64,000 nucleotides of DNA from Mesorhizobium sp. (lineage in GTDB: Bacteria; Pseudomonadota; Alphaproteobacteria; Rhizobiales; Rhizobiaceae). Under the pieces are notes generated by a model, which was given only the letters and a program-made list of their open reading frames with translations, made no database searches and had not been told where the DNA came from. Shown in pieces: positions 41,310 to 50,160 of this stretch (the stretch's first letter is position 1; every line of letters starts with the position of its first letter). The DNA lies in the NCBI GenBank assembly GCA_004020365.1, contig SAQR01000005.1:1-64000 (forward strand), read 5' to 3'. A program made the position numbers and the translations under genes.

Positions 41310-41620
41310 GGGTTCCTCGCCCCCACAGAGTGGGGGAGAGGTGGTTTGCGAAGCAAACCGGAGAGGGGGCGATCATAGGGCGTCGCCTCCAATCTTCTTG
41401 GCTGTGAAAAAGCGGAGCTATGACATTTCTAGAGGAGCTATATTCGACCCCTAGCTCGATCCAGAGGGTCGTTTCGGCGTGCTTTTTGCGATGGCGAAGC
41501 ACGGGGGAGCGGGAGTTCTTTTCGAGGAAACGCCGGCTTGACACATCGGCCGCAGACCCCCTCTCCGTCTCGGGCTTTGCCCGAGCCACCTCTCCCCCGC
41601 TTTGCGGGGGCGAGGAACCC
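41310..41620. mobile_element. Decayed DUF559 cassette flanked by terminal inverted repeats (copy 1)
   Basis: A left terminal repeat (41310-41370) begins GGGTTCCTCGCCCCCACAG; the right repeat (41556-41620) is its inverted relative ending GGGGGCGAGGAACCC. Each repeat contains two nested stems (CCCCC/GGGGG; GGTTTGC/GCAAACC or CTCGGGC/GCCCGAG). The interior is about 185 bases, with the same edges as copy 2 but missing about 250 bases. Head-to-tail with copy 2 between glcD and glcE. Confidence 0.7.
41376..41555 (-). pseudogene. Remnant DUF559 gene
   Basis: Both ends of the neighbouring intact DUF559 gene are recognisable (RSPVLRHRKKHAETTLWIEL at the N-terminal side corresponds to RARALRRGDNQAEATLWNEL). 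The middle, with the nuclease active site, is deleted, so it cannot work. Confidence 0.65.
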
Positions 41621-41681
41621 CTATCCTGGAACGCTATCGTCTGAAGATTCTGGAATGCTGGGGAATAAGGCAGCGGAACTT

Positions 41682-42239
41682 GGGTTCCTCGCCCCCACAG
41701 AATGGGGGAGAGGTGGTTTGCGAAGCAAACCGGAGAGGGGGCGATCATAGAGCGCCACCTCCAGCCTTCTTGGCCGCAAAAACGAACCTCATGTCCGAGG
41801 CGATTACGTCTTCGGCCAATCGCCCTTCCAGTGCCGCTAGAATGGTCTCGCAAACGCTCCTCGATTTTTTCAGAACATCGACGTTCCAGAATCGTATCAC
41901 CGAGAACCCTTCACCGCGCATGAATTCATCGCGTCGTCTGTCGTAGGAATTCTCGGCATGCTGACTTCCGTCCAGCTCAACGACCAGCTTTTCGCTCCGG
42001 CACGCAAAGTCTGCAAAATACGGCCCAATCGGCATCTGACGCACGAATTTGTACCCGCCTAGCCTTTTGGCCTTCAGTTCGTTCCAGAGGGTCGCTTCCG
42101 CCTGATTATCGCCGCGGCGAAGCGCGCGGGCACGTGTGATCCTCTCGGGTGAACGCCGGCTCGGCGTGTCGGTCGCCCCCCTCTCCGTCTCGGGCTTTGC
42201 CCGAGACACCTCTCCCCCGCTTTGCGGGGGCGAGGAACC
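41682..42239. mobile_element. DUF559 cassette flanked by terminal inverted repeats (copy 2)
   Basis: The left repeat (41682-41742) is nearly identical to that of copy 1, and the right repeat (42176-42239) carries CTCGGGC/GCCCGAG and CCCCC-GCTTTGC-GGGGG stems. The two ends are inverted relatives of about 60 bases. It carries the intact DUF559 gene. The element does not encode a recognised transposase, so if mobile it may be moved by another enzyme or by the DUF559 protein itself. That is hypothesis. Confidence 0.65.
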
Positions 42240-42260
42240 GTCATTCCGCGACGCTACCAT
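41745..42260 (-). CDS. DUF559 (Vsr-like endonuclease fold) protein in the glc operon
   Basis: 171 aa from an ATG that overlaps the glcD stop (TGATG). Residues ~50-155 form the DUF559 domain: TLWNELKAKRLGGYKFVRQ, PIGPYFADFACRSEKLVVEL, DGSQHAENSYDRRRDEFM and VIRFWNVDVL. The Asp, Glu-Leu-Asp and Gln/His pattern matches the PD-(D/E)XK/Vsr fold, so DNA cleavage is possible. Residues ~8-28 are translated terminal repeat. The usual family length is about 110-130 aa, so this N-terminus is an artefact of read-through or coupling. Confidence 0.7.
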   Translation of the reverse strand: MVASRNDGSSPPQSGGEVSRAKPETERGATDTPSRRSPERITRARALRRGDNQAEATLWNELKAKRLGGYKFVRQMPIGPYFADFACRSEKLVVELDGSQHAENSYDRRRDEFMRGEGFSVIRFWNVDVLKKSRSVCETILAALEGRLAEDVIASDMRFVFAAKKAGGGAL

Positions 42261-43756
42261 CAAAACCTCGGAATATCCGGAAACGCCAGCTGCCCTCGAT
42301 GGACGTGCATGCGTCCGAGTTCGGCGCAACGGCGCAGCTGCGGAAACACCTTGCCCGGGTTGAGCAGATGGTTGGGGTCGAAAGCGCATTTGACCCGCAT
42401 CTGCTGGTCGAGGTCGATCTGGTTGAACATTTCCGGCATCAGGTCGCGCTTCTCCACCCCCACCCCGTGCTCGCCGGTCAGCACGCCGCCGACCTTGACG
42501 CAGAGCCGCAGGATGTCGGCGCCAAAACTTTCCGCCTTGTCGAGCTCGCCCGGCACGTTGGCGTCATAGAGGATCAGCGGATGCAGATTGCCGTCGCCGG
42601 CATGGAAGACGTTGGCGACGCCGAGCCCGTATTTTTCGGAGAGTTCGCGCATGCCGTGCAGCACGCGCGGCAGTTCCTTGCGCGGGATGGTGCCGTCCAT
42701 GCAGTAATAGTCTGGCGAGATGCGGCCGACCGCCGGAAAGGCCGCCTTGCGGCCGGCCCAGAACGTTAGCCGCTCCTGCTCCGATTGCGAGATGCGGCAT
42801 GTGGTCGAGCCGTTCCTATAGGCGATTGCCTCAACCAGGCCGATCAAATGATCGACCTCGACGCTCGGCCCGTCGAGTTCGACGATCAGCAGCGCCTCGA
42901 CATCCAGGGGATAGCCGGCATGGACGAAATCCTCGGCCGCATGGATCGCCGGGCGGTCCATCATCTCCATGCCGCCCGGAATAATACCGGCGCCGATGAT
43001 GTCAGCGACGCATTGGCCGCCCTGCTCGCTCGTCGGGAAGCCGATCAGCAGCGCGCGCGCCGTCTCCGGCTTCTTCAGGATGCGCACGGTGACCTCGGTG
43101 ACGACGCCAAGCAGGCCTTCGGAACCGGTCATCACCCCGAGCAGGTCGTAGCCTTCCGCGTCGAGATGCTTGCCGCCGAGCCGCACCACCTCGCCGTTCA
43201 TCAGCACCATCTCGATGCCGAGCACATTGTTGGCGGTGAGGCCGTATTTCAGGCAATGCACGCCACCGGAATTCTCCGCGACATTGCCGCCGATCGAGCA
43301 GGCGATCTGGGAGGATGGATCGGGGGCGTAATAAAAGCCCTCCTGCTCGACGGCGGTGGTGATGCCGAGATTGGTGACGCCCGGCTGGGCGACGACGATG
43401 CGGTTGGGAAAATCGATCTCGAGAATGCGGTTGAACCTGCTCATCACCAGCAGCACGGCGTCTTCGAGCGGCAGCGCGCCGCCGGACAGCGAGGTGCCGG
43501 AACCGCGCGGCACGACGCGGATGCTGCGGTCGTTGCAATATTTCAGCACGCGCGAGACCTGCGCCACCGTTTCGGGCAGCACCACGACCAGCGGCAATTG
43601 CCGATAGGCGGTGAGGCCGTCGCTCTCGAAGGCGCGCATCGAATTGGCAGCGTCGACGACGCCCTCGCCCGGCACGATGATGCGCATATCGGCGACGATC
43701 TCGTCGCGCCGGCGCATCGTGGCGTCGTCTGGCTTCGGCATCAGCAGGCCGGACAT
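42260..43756 (-). CDS. glcD: Glycolate oxidase FAD-linked subunit GlcD
   Basis: 498 aa (E. coli 499). Oxidises glycolate to glyoxylate. The FAD site shows VPRGSGTSLSGGALP and CSIGGNVAENSGGVHCLKYG; the C-terminal cap includes VFHAGDGNLHPL and GEHGVGVEKRDLM. Start at 43756 (MSGLLMPKPDD) follows GAAGGA. First gene of glcD-[DUF559 cassettes]-glcE-glcF. Confidence 0.96.
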   Translation of the reverse strand: MSGLLMPKPDDATMRRRDEIVADMRIIVPGEGVVDAANSMRAFESDGLTAYRQLPLVVVLPETVAQVSRVLKYCNDRSIRVVPRGSGTSLSGGALPLEDAVLLVMSRFNRILEIDFPNRIVVAQPGVTNLGITTAVEQEGFYYAPDPSSQIACSIGGNVAENSGGVHCLKYGLTANNVLGIEMVLMNGEVVRLGGKHLDAEGYDLLGVMTGSEGLLGVVTEVTVRILKKPETARALLIGFPTSEQGGQCVADIIGAGIIPGGMEMMDRPAIHAAEDFVHAGYPLDVEALLIVELDGPSVEVDHLIGLVEAIAYRNGSTTCRISQSEQERLTFWAGRKAAFPAVGRISPDYYCMDGTIPRKELPRVLHGMRELSEKYGLGVANVFHAGDGNLHPLILYDANVPGELDKAESFGADILRLCVKVGGVLTGEHGVGVEKRDLMPEMFNQIDLDQQMRVKCAFDPNHLLNPGKVFPQLRRCAELGRMHVHRGQLAFPDIPRF

Positions 43757-43860
43757 CAACCGTATCCTTCGATCGACTGGTAAAAATCTTTTACCAGCGG
43801 CAGGCGCTTGTTGCAAATCCTGCTTTGGCCGCGAAACGAGTTGGCGCTCCTTGCGAGACG

Positions 43861-43908
43861 ACCCCCTCTGTCGCCTTCGGCGACATCTCCCCCTCAAGGG
43901 GGGAGATT
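43861..43908. repeat. Bipartite palindrome, single copy
   Basis: Two stems, GTCGCC/GGCGAC and ATCTCCCCCT...AGGGGGGAGAT, in tandem upstream of glcD and just after the DUF3422 stop. Same family as the pair between hisS and hisZ, here without an inverted partner. Confidence 0.7.
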
Positions 43909-43914
43909 GCCTGC

Positions 43915-45237
43915 CTATTTATCTGCGGGCTTGGCGGGTTCGGAGTGCAGGCGGCGCACTCGGCGCACGCCCCACCAGACCAGCAGGATGGCGAGCGGCA
44001 CCGAGGCGGCGGTGACGATCTCGGGCGCGACGGCACGGCCGAAGATCGAGGCGCCCTTGGCGAGGTAGCCGATGAGGCCGACAACGTAGTAGGAGACGGC
44101 CGCGACCGAGAGGCCCTCCACCGTCTGCTGCAGCCGCAATTGCAGACGGGCGCGGTTGTTCATCGACGCCAGCAGATCGCGGTTCTGCTTCTCGACCTCG
44201 ACGTCGACCCAGGTGCGCAGCAGCGTGGTGGCGCGGGTGAGCTTGGTCGACAGATTGGCCTGGCGCTCCTCGACCGAACGGCAGGTGCGCATGGCGGGGG
44301 CAACGCGGCGCTGCAGGAAGCCGCCCCAGGTGTCGTAGCCGGGCACCGCCTCTTCCTCCAGCGCCTCCAGCCGTTCGCGGACGATGCCGTCATAGGCGCG
44401 GCTGGCGCCGAAGCGATAGAGGCTGGAGGCTGCATCGGCCTCCAGCTCTGCGGCAAGCTCGGTCAGGTCGGCAAGCAGCGTCTGGTTGTCGCGGGTTTCG
44501 GCGACCTTCATTTCCAGCGTGGTCTGCGCCAGCCGGTCTTCGATGCGGCGCGCGCGACCAGACAGCATCAGCGCCAGCGGCAGGCCAAGCATGGCCAGCG
44601 TGCGGTAGGTTTCGATATCGATCAGCCGCTGCGCCAGCGCGCCGGTGCGTGCCGGCGTCAGGCCGCGGTCGAGCACCAGCATGCGGGTCATGCCGTCACC
44701 GTCCTGGCGGAAATCGGTGACGATGGCGGCGTTGCCGCGCTCGACCAGCGAATAGCACAGGCTGGTCGGGTCGAAGCCGGCGATCAGCCTCTCGCTCGCC
44801 TGCGTCCATTTGCGGATTTCGAGCCTGATGCCGGAAATCACCGTTCCCGGCGGCGAAAAGCCGTTGCCGAAAGGCGAACCTTCCTGGCGCTGGCCGCTCT
44901 CGGAGAGCGGTCCTTCCCACAGATAGGTGGAGAATTCCGTATGCCGCTCCCAGCGCAGCGAGCCCTTGCCCCACTTCATCGCGTGGTGGCGGGCATGAGG
45001 GTCAGGCGCGGCGATGCCGAGGCGCCGCGACAGTTCGGAAAGCACCGCCTGGTCGACGCCGGATCCGGCTTCGGTCATGAACGAAAGCTGCACCAGCACA
45101 CGCGGTATCTCGACCAGCGGATGTGGACGGGCGTGAACCTCGCCGAGCGCGCCAGGCCGTCCCTCATGCGCGGGAAAGCCCATGACGCTGCCCTCGACGC
45201 GCGGCTGGAATTTTGGATAGGACGGGTCATCTGCCAC
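43915..45237 (-). CDS. DUF3422 family membrane-anchored protein
   Basis: 440 aa. Long soluble region beginning with a conserved RPHPLVEIPRVLVQLSF segment and coiled-coil-prone helices (around residues 240-360), then two membrane helices near the C-terminus (VAAVSYYVVGLIGYLA and VPLAILLVWWGVRR). It matches DUF3422, conserved in alphaproteobacteria without known role. Divergent from the GntR regulator. Confidence 0.88.
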   Translation of the reverse strand: MADDPSYPKFQPRVEGSVMGFPAHEGRPGALGEVHARPHPLVEIPRVLVQLSFMTEAGSGVDQAVLSELSRRLGIAAPDPHARHHAMKWGKGSLRWERHTEFSTYLWEGPLSESGQRQEGSPFGNGFSPPGTVISGIRLEIRKWTQASERLIAGFDPTSLCYSLVERGNAAIVTDFRQDGDGMTRMLVLDRGLTPARTGALAQRLIDIETYRTLAMLGLPLALMLSGRARRIEDRLAQTTLEMKVAETRDNQTLLADLTELAAELEADAASSLYRFGASRAYDGIVRERLEALEEEAVPGYDTWGGFLQRRVAPAMRTCRSVEERQANLSTKLTRATTLLRTWVDVEVEKQNRDLLASMNNRARLQLRLQQTVEGLSVAAVSYYVVGLIGYLAKGASIFGRAVAPEIVTAASVPLAILLVWWGVRRVRRLHSEPAKPADK

Positions 45238-45372
45238 GGCTGGTCCCCCGGGCCTGGTGCAATCCGTGTCCCTCTAGAGCCAATTGCCGGGGCACGCAAA
45301 CGACAAATTAGCCGAAAGCGATATGCCGGGACGACGTCGGACCCAGCCAAACGGGTGAACTGGATAAATAAT

Positions 45373-45401
45373 TTGACCAGTTGCCGACACTGGCTTTATC
45401 C
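45373..45401 (+). promoter_or_regulatory. Sigma-70-type promoter for the GntR-lldD operon
   Basis: TTGACC, a 17-base spacer, then TTATCC. The predicted transcript start falls near 45408, which excludes the upstream in-frame TTG at 45381 as the regulator start. Confidence 0.45.
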
Positions 45402-45434
45402 TGCGCGACACCGGTTCAATCCCAGGCATCCCCG

Positions 45435-46238
45435 TTGAGCGACATTTTCTCCAGGATCGAGCACTCCCGCACCGCCGACGAGGTGGTGCAGCAGATCGAG
45501 AGCCTGATCCTCGAAGGCGTTCTGCGCACTGGCGACAGGCTGCCGGGCGAGCGCGAGCTGGCGCGCCGGTTCGAGGTGTCGCGGCCGATCCTGCGCGACG
45601 CGCTGAAGACGCTGGAGGGGCGCGGGCTCTTGACGACGCGGCCCGGCGGCGGCACCCATGTCGCCGACGTCATCGGCCAGCTGTTCACCAAGCCGGTGAC
45701 GGACCTGATCTCGATGCATCGCAAGGCGGCGACCGACTATCTGGAATACCGCCGCGAGATCGAGGCGGTGGCGGCCGAGTATGCGGCGCGGCGCGCCACA
45801 TCGGACGATCTGGCGCTGCTCGACCGCATCATGGCGCGCATGGACGAGGCGCACCGGACCGGAAATTTCGACGACGAGGCGGAAATCGACGTCGAGTTCC
45901 ACCACGCGATCTGCGAATGCGCGCACAACATCATCCTGTTGCACACGCTGCGCTCGTGCTACCGGCTGCTGTCGGAGGGCGTGTTCCAGAACCGGCTCCT
46001 GGTGTTCAACGTGCCGGGCGCGCGCGAGGCGCTGCTTGCGCAGCACCGGGCGATCTACGCAGCGATCAGGGACGGCGATCCGGCGGCCGCACGGCAAGCG
46101 GCGATGGACCACATCACCCATGTCGAACGCACCATGGCCGAGGCCGAGCGCAGCGGCGACTGGCAACGCGTGTCGCGGCTGCGGCTGATGCAGCGCTCCG
46201 AAGCCGGCGACAGCGAGCCGGCAAGGAAACGCTCGTGA
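45435..46238 (+). CDS. GntR/FadR-family regulator, probably of L-lactate oxidation
   Basis: 267 aa from TTG 45435 (SDIFSRIEHSRTADEVVQQ). The N-terminal winged helix has GDRLPGERELARRFEVSRPILRDALKTLEG. The C-terminal FCD domain has metal-site residues in EFHHAICECAHN and the final DHITHVERTMAEAE. It lies 56 bases before lldD on the same strand, the LldR-LldD arrangement. The regulated ligand (lactate) is inferred from context. Confidence 0.85.
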   Translation: MSDIFSRIEHSRTADEVVQQIESLILEGVLRTGDRLPGERELARRFEVSRPILRDALKTLEGRGLLTTRPGGGTHVADVIGQLFTKPVTDLISMHRKAATDYLEYRREIEAVAAEYAARRATSDDLALLDRIMARMDEAHRTGNFDDEAEIDVEFHHAICECAHNIILLHTLRSCYRLLSEGVFQNRLLVFNVPGAREALLAQHRAIYAAIRDGDPAAARQAAMDHITHVERTMAEAERSGDWQRVSRLRLMQRSEAGDSEPARKRS

Positions 46239-46294
46239 GCGCCGGGCGAAAATCAATGGCGACGAATTAGCGAAGAACCCAGCGGAAAAAACCC

Positions 46295-47431
46295 ATGAGC
46301 ATGATCCTCACCATCGCCGACCTCAAGGACCTGGCGCGCCGCCGCGTGCCGAAGATGTTCTTCGACTATGCCGATTCCGGTGGATGGACCGAAAGCACCT
46401 ACCGGGCCAATGAGGAGGATTTCCAAAAGATCAAGTTCCGCCAGCGCGTGCTGGTCGACATGAGCAACCGCTCGCTGGAATCGACCATGATCGGCGAGAA
46501 GGTGGCGATGCCGGTGGCGCTGGCGCCGACCGGCATGACCGGCATGCAGCACCCCGACGGCGAGATGCTGGCGGCGCAGGCGGCGGAGGAATTCGGCGTG
46601 CCGTTCACGCTGTCGACGATGAGCATCTGCTCGATCGAGGATGTCGCATCGGTGACCAAGAAGCCGTTCTGGTTCCAGCTCTATGTGCTGCGCGACAAGG
46701 ATTTCGTCCTCAGTCTCATCGACAGGGCGAAGGCGGCGAAGTGCTCGGCGCTGGTGCTGACGCTCGACCTGCAGATCCTCGGCCAGCGCCACAAGGACAT
46801 CCGCAACGGGCTGTCGGCGCCGCCGCGCTTCACGCCGAAGCATGTCTGGCAGGTGGCGACCAGGCCGGGCTGGTGCCTTGGCATGGCCGGCACCAAGCGC
46901 CGGACCTTTCGCAACATCGTCGGCCACGCCAAGGGCGTCGGCGACCTCACCTCGCTGTCGTCATGGACGACGGAGCAATTCGATCCGCATCTGTCGTGGA
47001 AGGACGTCGCCTGGATCAAGGAGCGCTGGGGCGGCAAGCTGATCCTGAAGGGCATCCTCGACAAGGAGGACGCGCTGATGGCGGCCAAGACCGGCGCCGA
47101 CGCGATTATCGTCTCCAATCATGGCGGACGTCAGCTCGACGGGGCGCCGTCGTCGATCTCAGTGCTGGAAGAGATCGCCGACGCGGTCGGCGACACGATC
47201 GAGGTGCATATGGATGGCGGCATCCGCTCTGGCCAGGACGTGCTGAAGGCGCTGTGCCTCGGCGCCAAGGGCACCTATATCGGCCGGCCTTTCCTCTACG
47301 GCCTCGGCGCGCTCGGCAAGGATGGGGTCACCAAAGCCTTGGAAATCATCCGCAAAGAGATGGACATAACGCTGGCACTGTGCGGAAAGCGTCTGGTGAC
47401 CGACATGGGCAAGGATCAGCTTCGGCGTTAG
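46295..47431 (+). CDS. lldD: FMN-dependent L-lactate dehydrogenase
   Basis: 378 aa alpha-hydroxy-acid oxidase TIM barrel. It oxidises L-lactate to pyruvate and donates electrons to quinone. Catalytic His and substrate Arg are in IIVSNHGGRQLDGAPSS. FMN-binding segments include VALAPTGMTGMQ and MDGGIRSGQDVLKALCLGA. Length and motifs match LldD over glycolate oxidase (plant type), though related 2-hydroxyacids are possible. Confidence 0.92.
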   Translation: MSMILTIADLKDLARRRVPKMFFDYADSGGWTESTYRANEEDFQKIKFRQRVLVDMSNRSLESTMIGEKVAMPVALAPTGMTGMQHPDGEMLAAQAAEEFGVPFTLSTMSICSIEDVASVTKKPFWFQLYVLRDKDFVLSLIDRAKAAKCSALVLTLDLQILGQRHKDIRNGLSAPPRFTPKHVWQVATRPGWCLGMAGTKRRTFRNIVGHAKGVGDLTSLSSWTTEQFDPHLSWKDVAWIKERWGGKLILKGILDKEDALMAAKTGADAIIVSNHGGRQLDGAPSSISVLEEIADAVGDTIEVHMDGGIRSGQDVLKALCLGAKGTYIGRPFLYGLGALGKDGVTKALEIIRKEMDITLALCGKRLVTDMGKDQLRR

Positions 47432-47457
47432 ACTCCCGTGACGGCGTGATCACGGAG

Positions 47458-48240
47458 ATGGAAGCATTGACTGCCCCCGGTATCCACTTTCTCGACGCGC
47501 GCGGACCGGAAGGCATGCGCATCTATGCGGTCGGCGACGTGCATGGCCGGCTCGACCTGCTCGCCGCCATGTACCGCCGGATTGCGGCCGAGATCCACCA
47601 GGCGCGGCCGGCCGACTGGCGTGTCGTCCATCTCGGCGACTATGTCGACCGTGGCCCGGACTCCAAGGGCGTCATCGATTTCCTGATCGAAGTGCGAAAA
47701 CGCGACCCGCGCCACCTGATGCTCGCCGGCAACCACGACATCGGCTTCCTCGACTTCCTCGACACGCCCGATGCGGACGGGCTTTTCATGCGCTATGGCG
47801 GCATCCAGACCGCGCAATCTTATGGCGTAACGCTCAACGAAGGCGGCGGCGCATGGTTTGGCAGGTCCGAGGCGGCACTGCGGCAAGGTCATGCAGCACT
47901 TGTCGAGGCGGTGCCGAAAAGCCATCTCGAGTTCCTGCAGTCGCTGCCGTTTTCACTGACCTTCGGCGACTTCTTCTTCTGCCACGCCGGCATCCGGCCA
48001 GGCATTGCGCTGGAAAGTCAGAGTGCGCAGGACCTGATCTGGATCCGCGATGTCTTCCACAATCATTCCGGCCTGCATCCAAAAATCGTGGTGCATGGCC
48101 ACACGCCGGTGCCGGAGGCCGAGGTGATGATCAACCGCGTCAATATCGACACGCTCGCCTACCAGACGGGAAACCTCAGCGCGCTCGTGGTCGACGGTGC
48201 GGAGAAGCGTATCCTGGTGGTGTCAGGCGAGAGGGGTTAA
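47458..48240 (+). CDS. PPP-family metallophosphoesterase / Ser-Thr protein phosphatase
   Basis: 260 aa. Dinuclear metal motifs in order: YAVGDVHGRLDLL, HLGDYVDRGPDS, LAGNHD, FCHAGIRPG and VVHGHTPV, the full set for PPP phosphatases such as PrpA/Stp-like enzymes. The ATG at 47458 lies directly after GGAG; a GTG at 47446 is an alternative. Not evidently linked in function to lldD 26 bases upstream. Confidence 0.88.
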   Translation: MEALTAPGIHFLDARGPEGMRIYAVGDVHGRLDLLAAMYRRIAAEIHQARPADWRVVHLGDYVDRGPDSKGVIDFLIEVRKRDPRHLMLAGNHDIGFLDFLDTPDADGLFMRYGGIQTAQSYGVTLNEGGGAWFGRSEAALRQGHAALVEAVPKSHLEFLQSLPFSLTFGDFFFCHAGIRPGIALESQSAQDLIWIRDVFHNHSGLHPKIVVHGHTPVPEAEVMINRVNIDTLAYQTGNLSALVVDGAEKRILVVSGERG

Positions 48241-48245
48241 AGCGC

Positions 48246-48386
48246 CTAGCGAAGCGCGGCGGTGACGCCGTAGCCGTCGACGGCGTTGTGGTTGTTGGCT
48301 GCGTCGCCGGCATAGGTGCCGAGGCCGCACAAGACGATGGCCGACAACATGACAAAGGACAGAAGCGCTGCTTTCACGGACGTCAT
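48246..48386 (-). CDS. Short exported protein, 46 aa
   Basis: MTSVKAALLSFVMLSAIVLC then GLGTYAGDA, a signal peptide with likely cleavage near residue 26, leaving a mature peptide of about 20 residues (ANNHNAVDGYGVTAALR). It is convergent with the phosphatase gene, separated by 5 bases. Weak ribosome site. No family recognised. Confidence 0.5.
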   Translation of the reverse strand: MTSVKAALLSFVMLSAIVLCGLGTYAGDAANNHNAVDGYGVTAALR

Positions 48387-48662
48387 CTCTTGTTGAGCTT
48401 CCTGCATCTGTGCACGGGGTGGGTTACGAATGGGTTGAAACGGAAAAAGCGTCTCAAAGTTTCGACGATTTCGCTGCTTTTAGGCATGTTCTGTATCGGC
48501 GATGTGTCGCGCGAGTGACCCAAAAGGTTCATCGCGTTGCACGGACGATGCAGAGCGGGTGCCTTCTAGGTTGGCGGGCGGCCACAAGCCAAGGACGAAA
48601 CATGCTGTCCACAGCGGATTCTTGCCGGCGTGCCAAATATGCAACGTCGGTACTGACTGCCG

Positions 48663-49361
48663 TCAGATCGTCGCCACCCAGGCGCGGGCAATGGCCAGGC
48701 CGGCGGCATCGGCAGCCGCTCCGTGGCGGGCTATTTCGTCGTCGAGCCGGTCGCTCCAATCCGGGTGCCGTTCGGCGATGAGCGATGCGAAGGATGCGCT
48801 CCAGTCGCGGACCATCGGCCGGTCCGCCTCGAAATGGAACTGGAAGCCATAGACGGCACGGCCGATGCGAAACGCCTGGTTCTCGGCGACTTCGTTGCCG
48901 GCGAGCCGCACGGCGTTTTCGGGCAAGACAAAGGTGTCGTCGTGCCATTCGAAGATCGGAAAGTTTTCGGGCAGCGCGCCGAGCACCGGATCGGCCGTCG
49001 CCGCCGGCGTGAGCGAGACCTTGTGCCAGCCGAATTCCGAGGCGCCGCCGATCCGGTTCTCGCCGCCGAAGGCGCGCGCCACCAGCTGGCTGCCAAGGCA
49101 GATACCGAGCACGGCGCGATCCTTGCCGGCGAAATCGCGCGTCAGGTCGAGCAACTCAGGAAAATACGGGCAGATCTCGTCGTCCAGCGCATTCTGGGCG
49201 CCACCGAGCACGACCATGGCGTCGTGCGCAGCGCTGTCCAGCGGCAGCATCTCGCCACAATAGGGCCGGCGCAGGTCGATATCGGCGCCTGCCTCGACAA
49301 GCGCTGCGCCGATCTGGCCAAGGCCCTCGCTGTCGAAATTCTGGACCACCAGCACCCGCAT
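48663..49361 (-). CDS. Class I glutamine amidotransferase-like protein (GMP synthase GATase homologue)
   Basis: 232 aa with the Cys nucleophile in LGICLGSQLVARAFGG and catalytic His-Glu in YGFQFHFEA. A stand-alone GATase of the YfeJ/GuaA-like family. It could deamidate glutamine or gamma-glutamyl compounds; no synthase partner adjoins. The start at 49361 follows AGCAGG. Confidence 0.85.
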   Translation of the reverse strand: MRVLVVQNFDSEGLGQIGAALVEAGADIDLRRPYCGEMLPLDSAAHDAMVVLGGAQNALDDEICPYFPELLDLTRDFAGKDRAVLGICLGSQLVARAFGGENRIGGASEFGWHKVSLTPAATADPVLGALPENFPIFEWHDDTFVLPENAVRLAGNEVAENQAFRIGRAVYGFQFHFEADRPMVRDWSASFASLIAERHPDWSDRLDDEIARHGAAADAAGLAIARAWVATI

Positions 49362-49448
49362 CGAAAAACCTGCTGACATGAAAACGATGCGACGAGCGAT
49401 ATCATGCCGCCGTCATTCCAGCCAAGATGCGTATTCGGGGAGAAAGCC

Positions 49449-50129
49449 ATGCCACCGCAGAAACCTATGCCGCTGCAGAATCGGGTCGACCCGTTCGGCG
49501 TCATCCACGCGGTGCCGGAGCGCGGTCTATTCACGGGCAATCGCGGCATCATCCATGACCCCGAAACGAAGACGTTGCTGAAAAAGCGCTGGGCGCTGCA
49601 GGCCTGGATCATCTGCGTCTGCGAATTCCGCGATGTGCGGCGCGAGCCGATGGGCCGCAACAGGCAAAGCGACGACCAATCGGGGGGCAAAGCCGGCTGG
49701 ACCGAATTGTTTTTCCTCGACGAGGTGACCGCGCTCTCGGCTGGGCATCGGCCCTGCTTCTTCTGCCGGCGCGAGCGGGGGAAGGATTTCGTCCGGCGCT
49801 TCGGCATGGCCTTTGGCATTGCCGAGCCGCGCGCTCCGCAGGTCGACAAACGGCTGCATAGGGAGCGGCTGGCGTCGGGTGGGCAGGCACCGATCGTCTC
49901 CGTGGAAGCGCTTGCCGGGTTGCCGGACGGCTCGATGATCTCGTCAGGAAACAGGGCATACGCCCTGTTTGACGGCGCCGCACTGCCCTGGAGTTTCGGC
50001 GGCTATGGCGAACCGGTTGGGTTCGCCGGTTTTGCCGACGGTCCAATCCGCCTGCTCACGCCGACGACCACCGTTGCTGTGCTGAGGCAAGGCTACCAAC
50101 CTGTCTGGCATCCCTCGGCCAAGACTTGA
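49449..50129 (+). CDS. Conserved hypothetical protein with CxxC motif
   Basis: 226 aa. Recognisable features are [43 protein letters not shown] followed by [11 protein letters not shown] recall similar proteins in Rhizobiales and actinobacteria, all without function. The CFFCRRER cysteines could bind zinc. Start 49449 has GGGGAGAAAGCC upstream. Confidence 0.75.
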   Translation: MPPQKPMPLQNRVDPFGVIHAVPERGLFTGNRGIIHDPETKTLLKKRWALQAWIICVCEFRDVRREPMGRNRQSDDQSGGKAGWTELFFLDEVTALSAGHRPCFFCRRERGKDFVRRFGMAFGIAEPRAPQVDKRLHRERLASGGQAPIVSVEALAGLPDGSMISSGNRAYALFDGAALPWSFGGYGEPVGFAGFADGPIRLLTPTTTVAVLRQGYQPVWHPSAKT

Positions 50130-50160
50130 CGCCAAGAGCCGGCTCGCCCATTCCTCGGCG

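Noticed and set aside
42261-42389. Extension of the DUF559 frame into glcD
   Set aside because: It would overlap the glcD coding end out of frame; the ATG overlapping the glcD stop is the natural coupled start.
31560-43908. CRISPR array from the many palindromic repeats
   Set aside because: Repeats are irregularly spaced, paired in inverted orientation and outside any cas context.
45381-45434. Upstream TTG start of the GntR regulator
   Set aside because: It lies between the -35 and -10 elements of the predicted promoter, before the transcript start.
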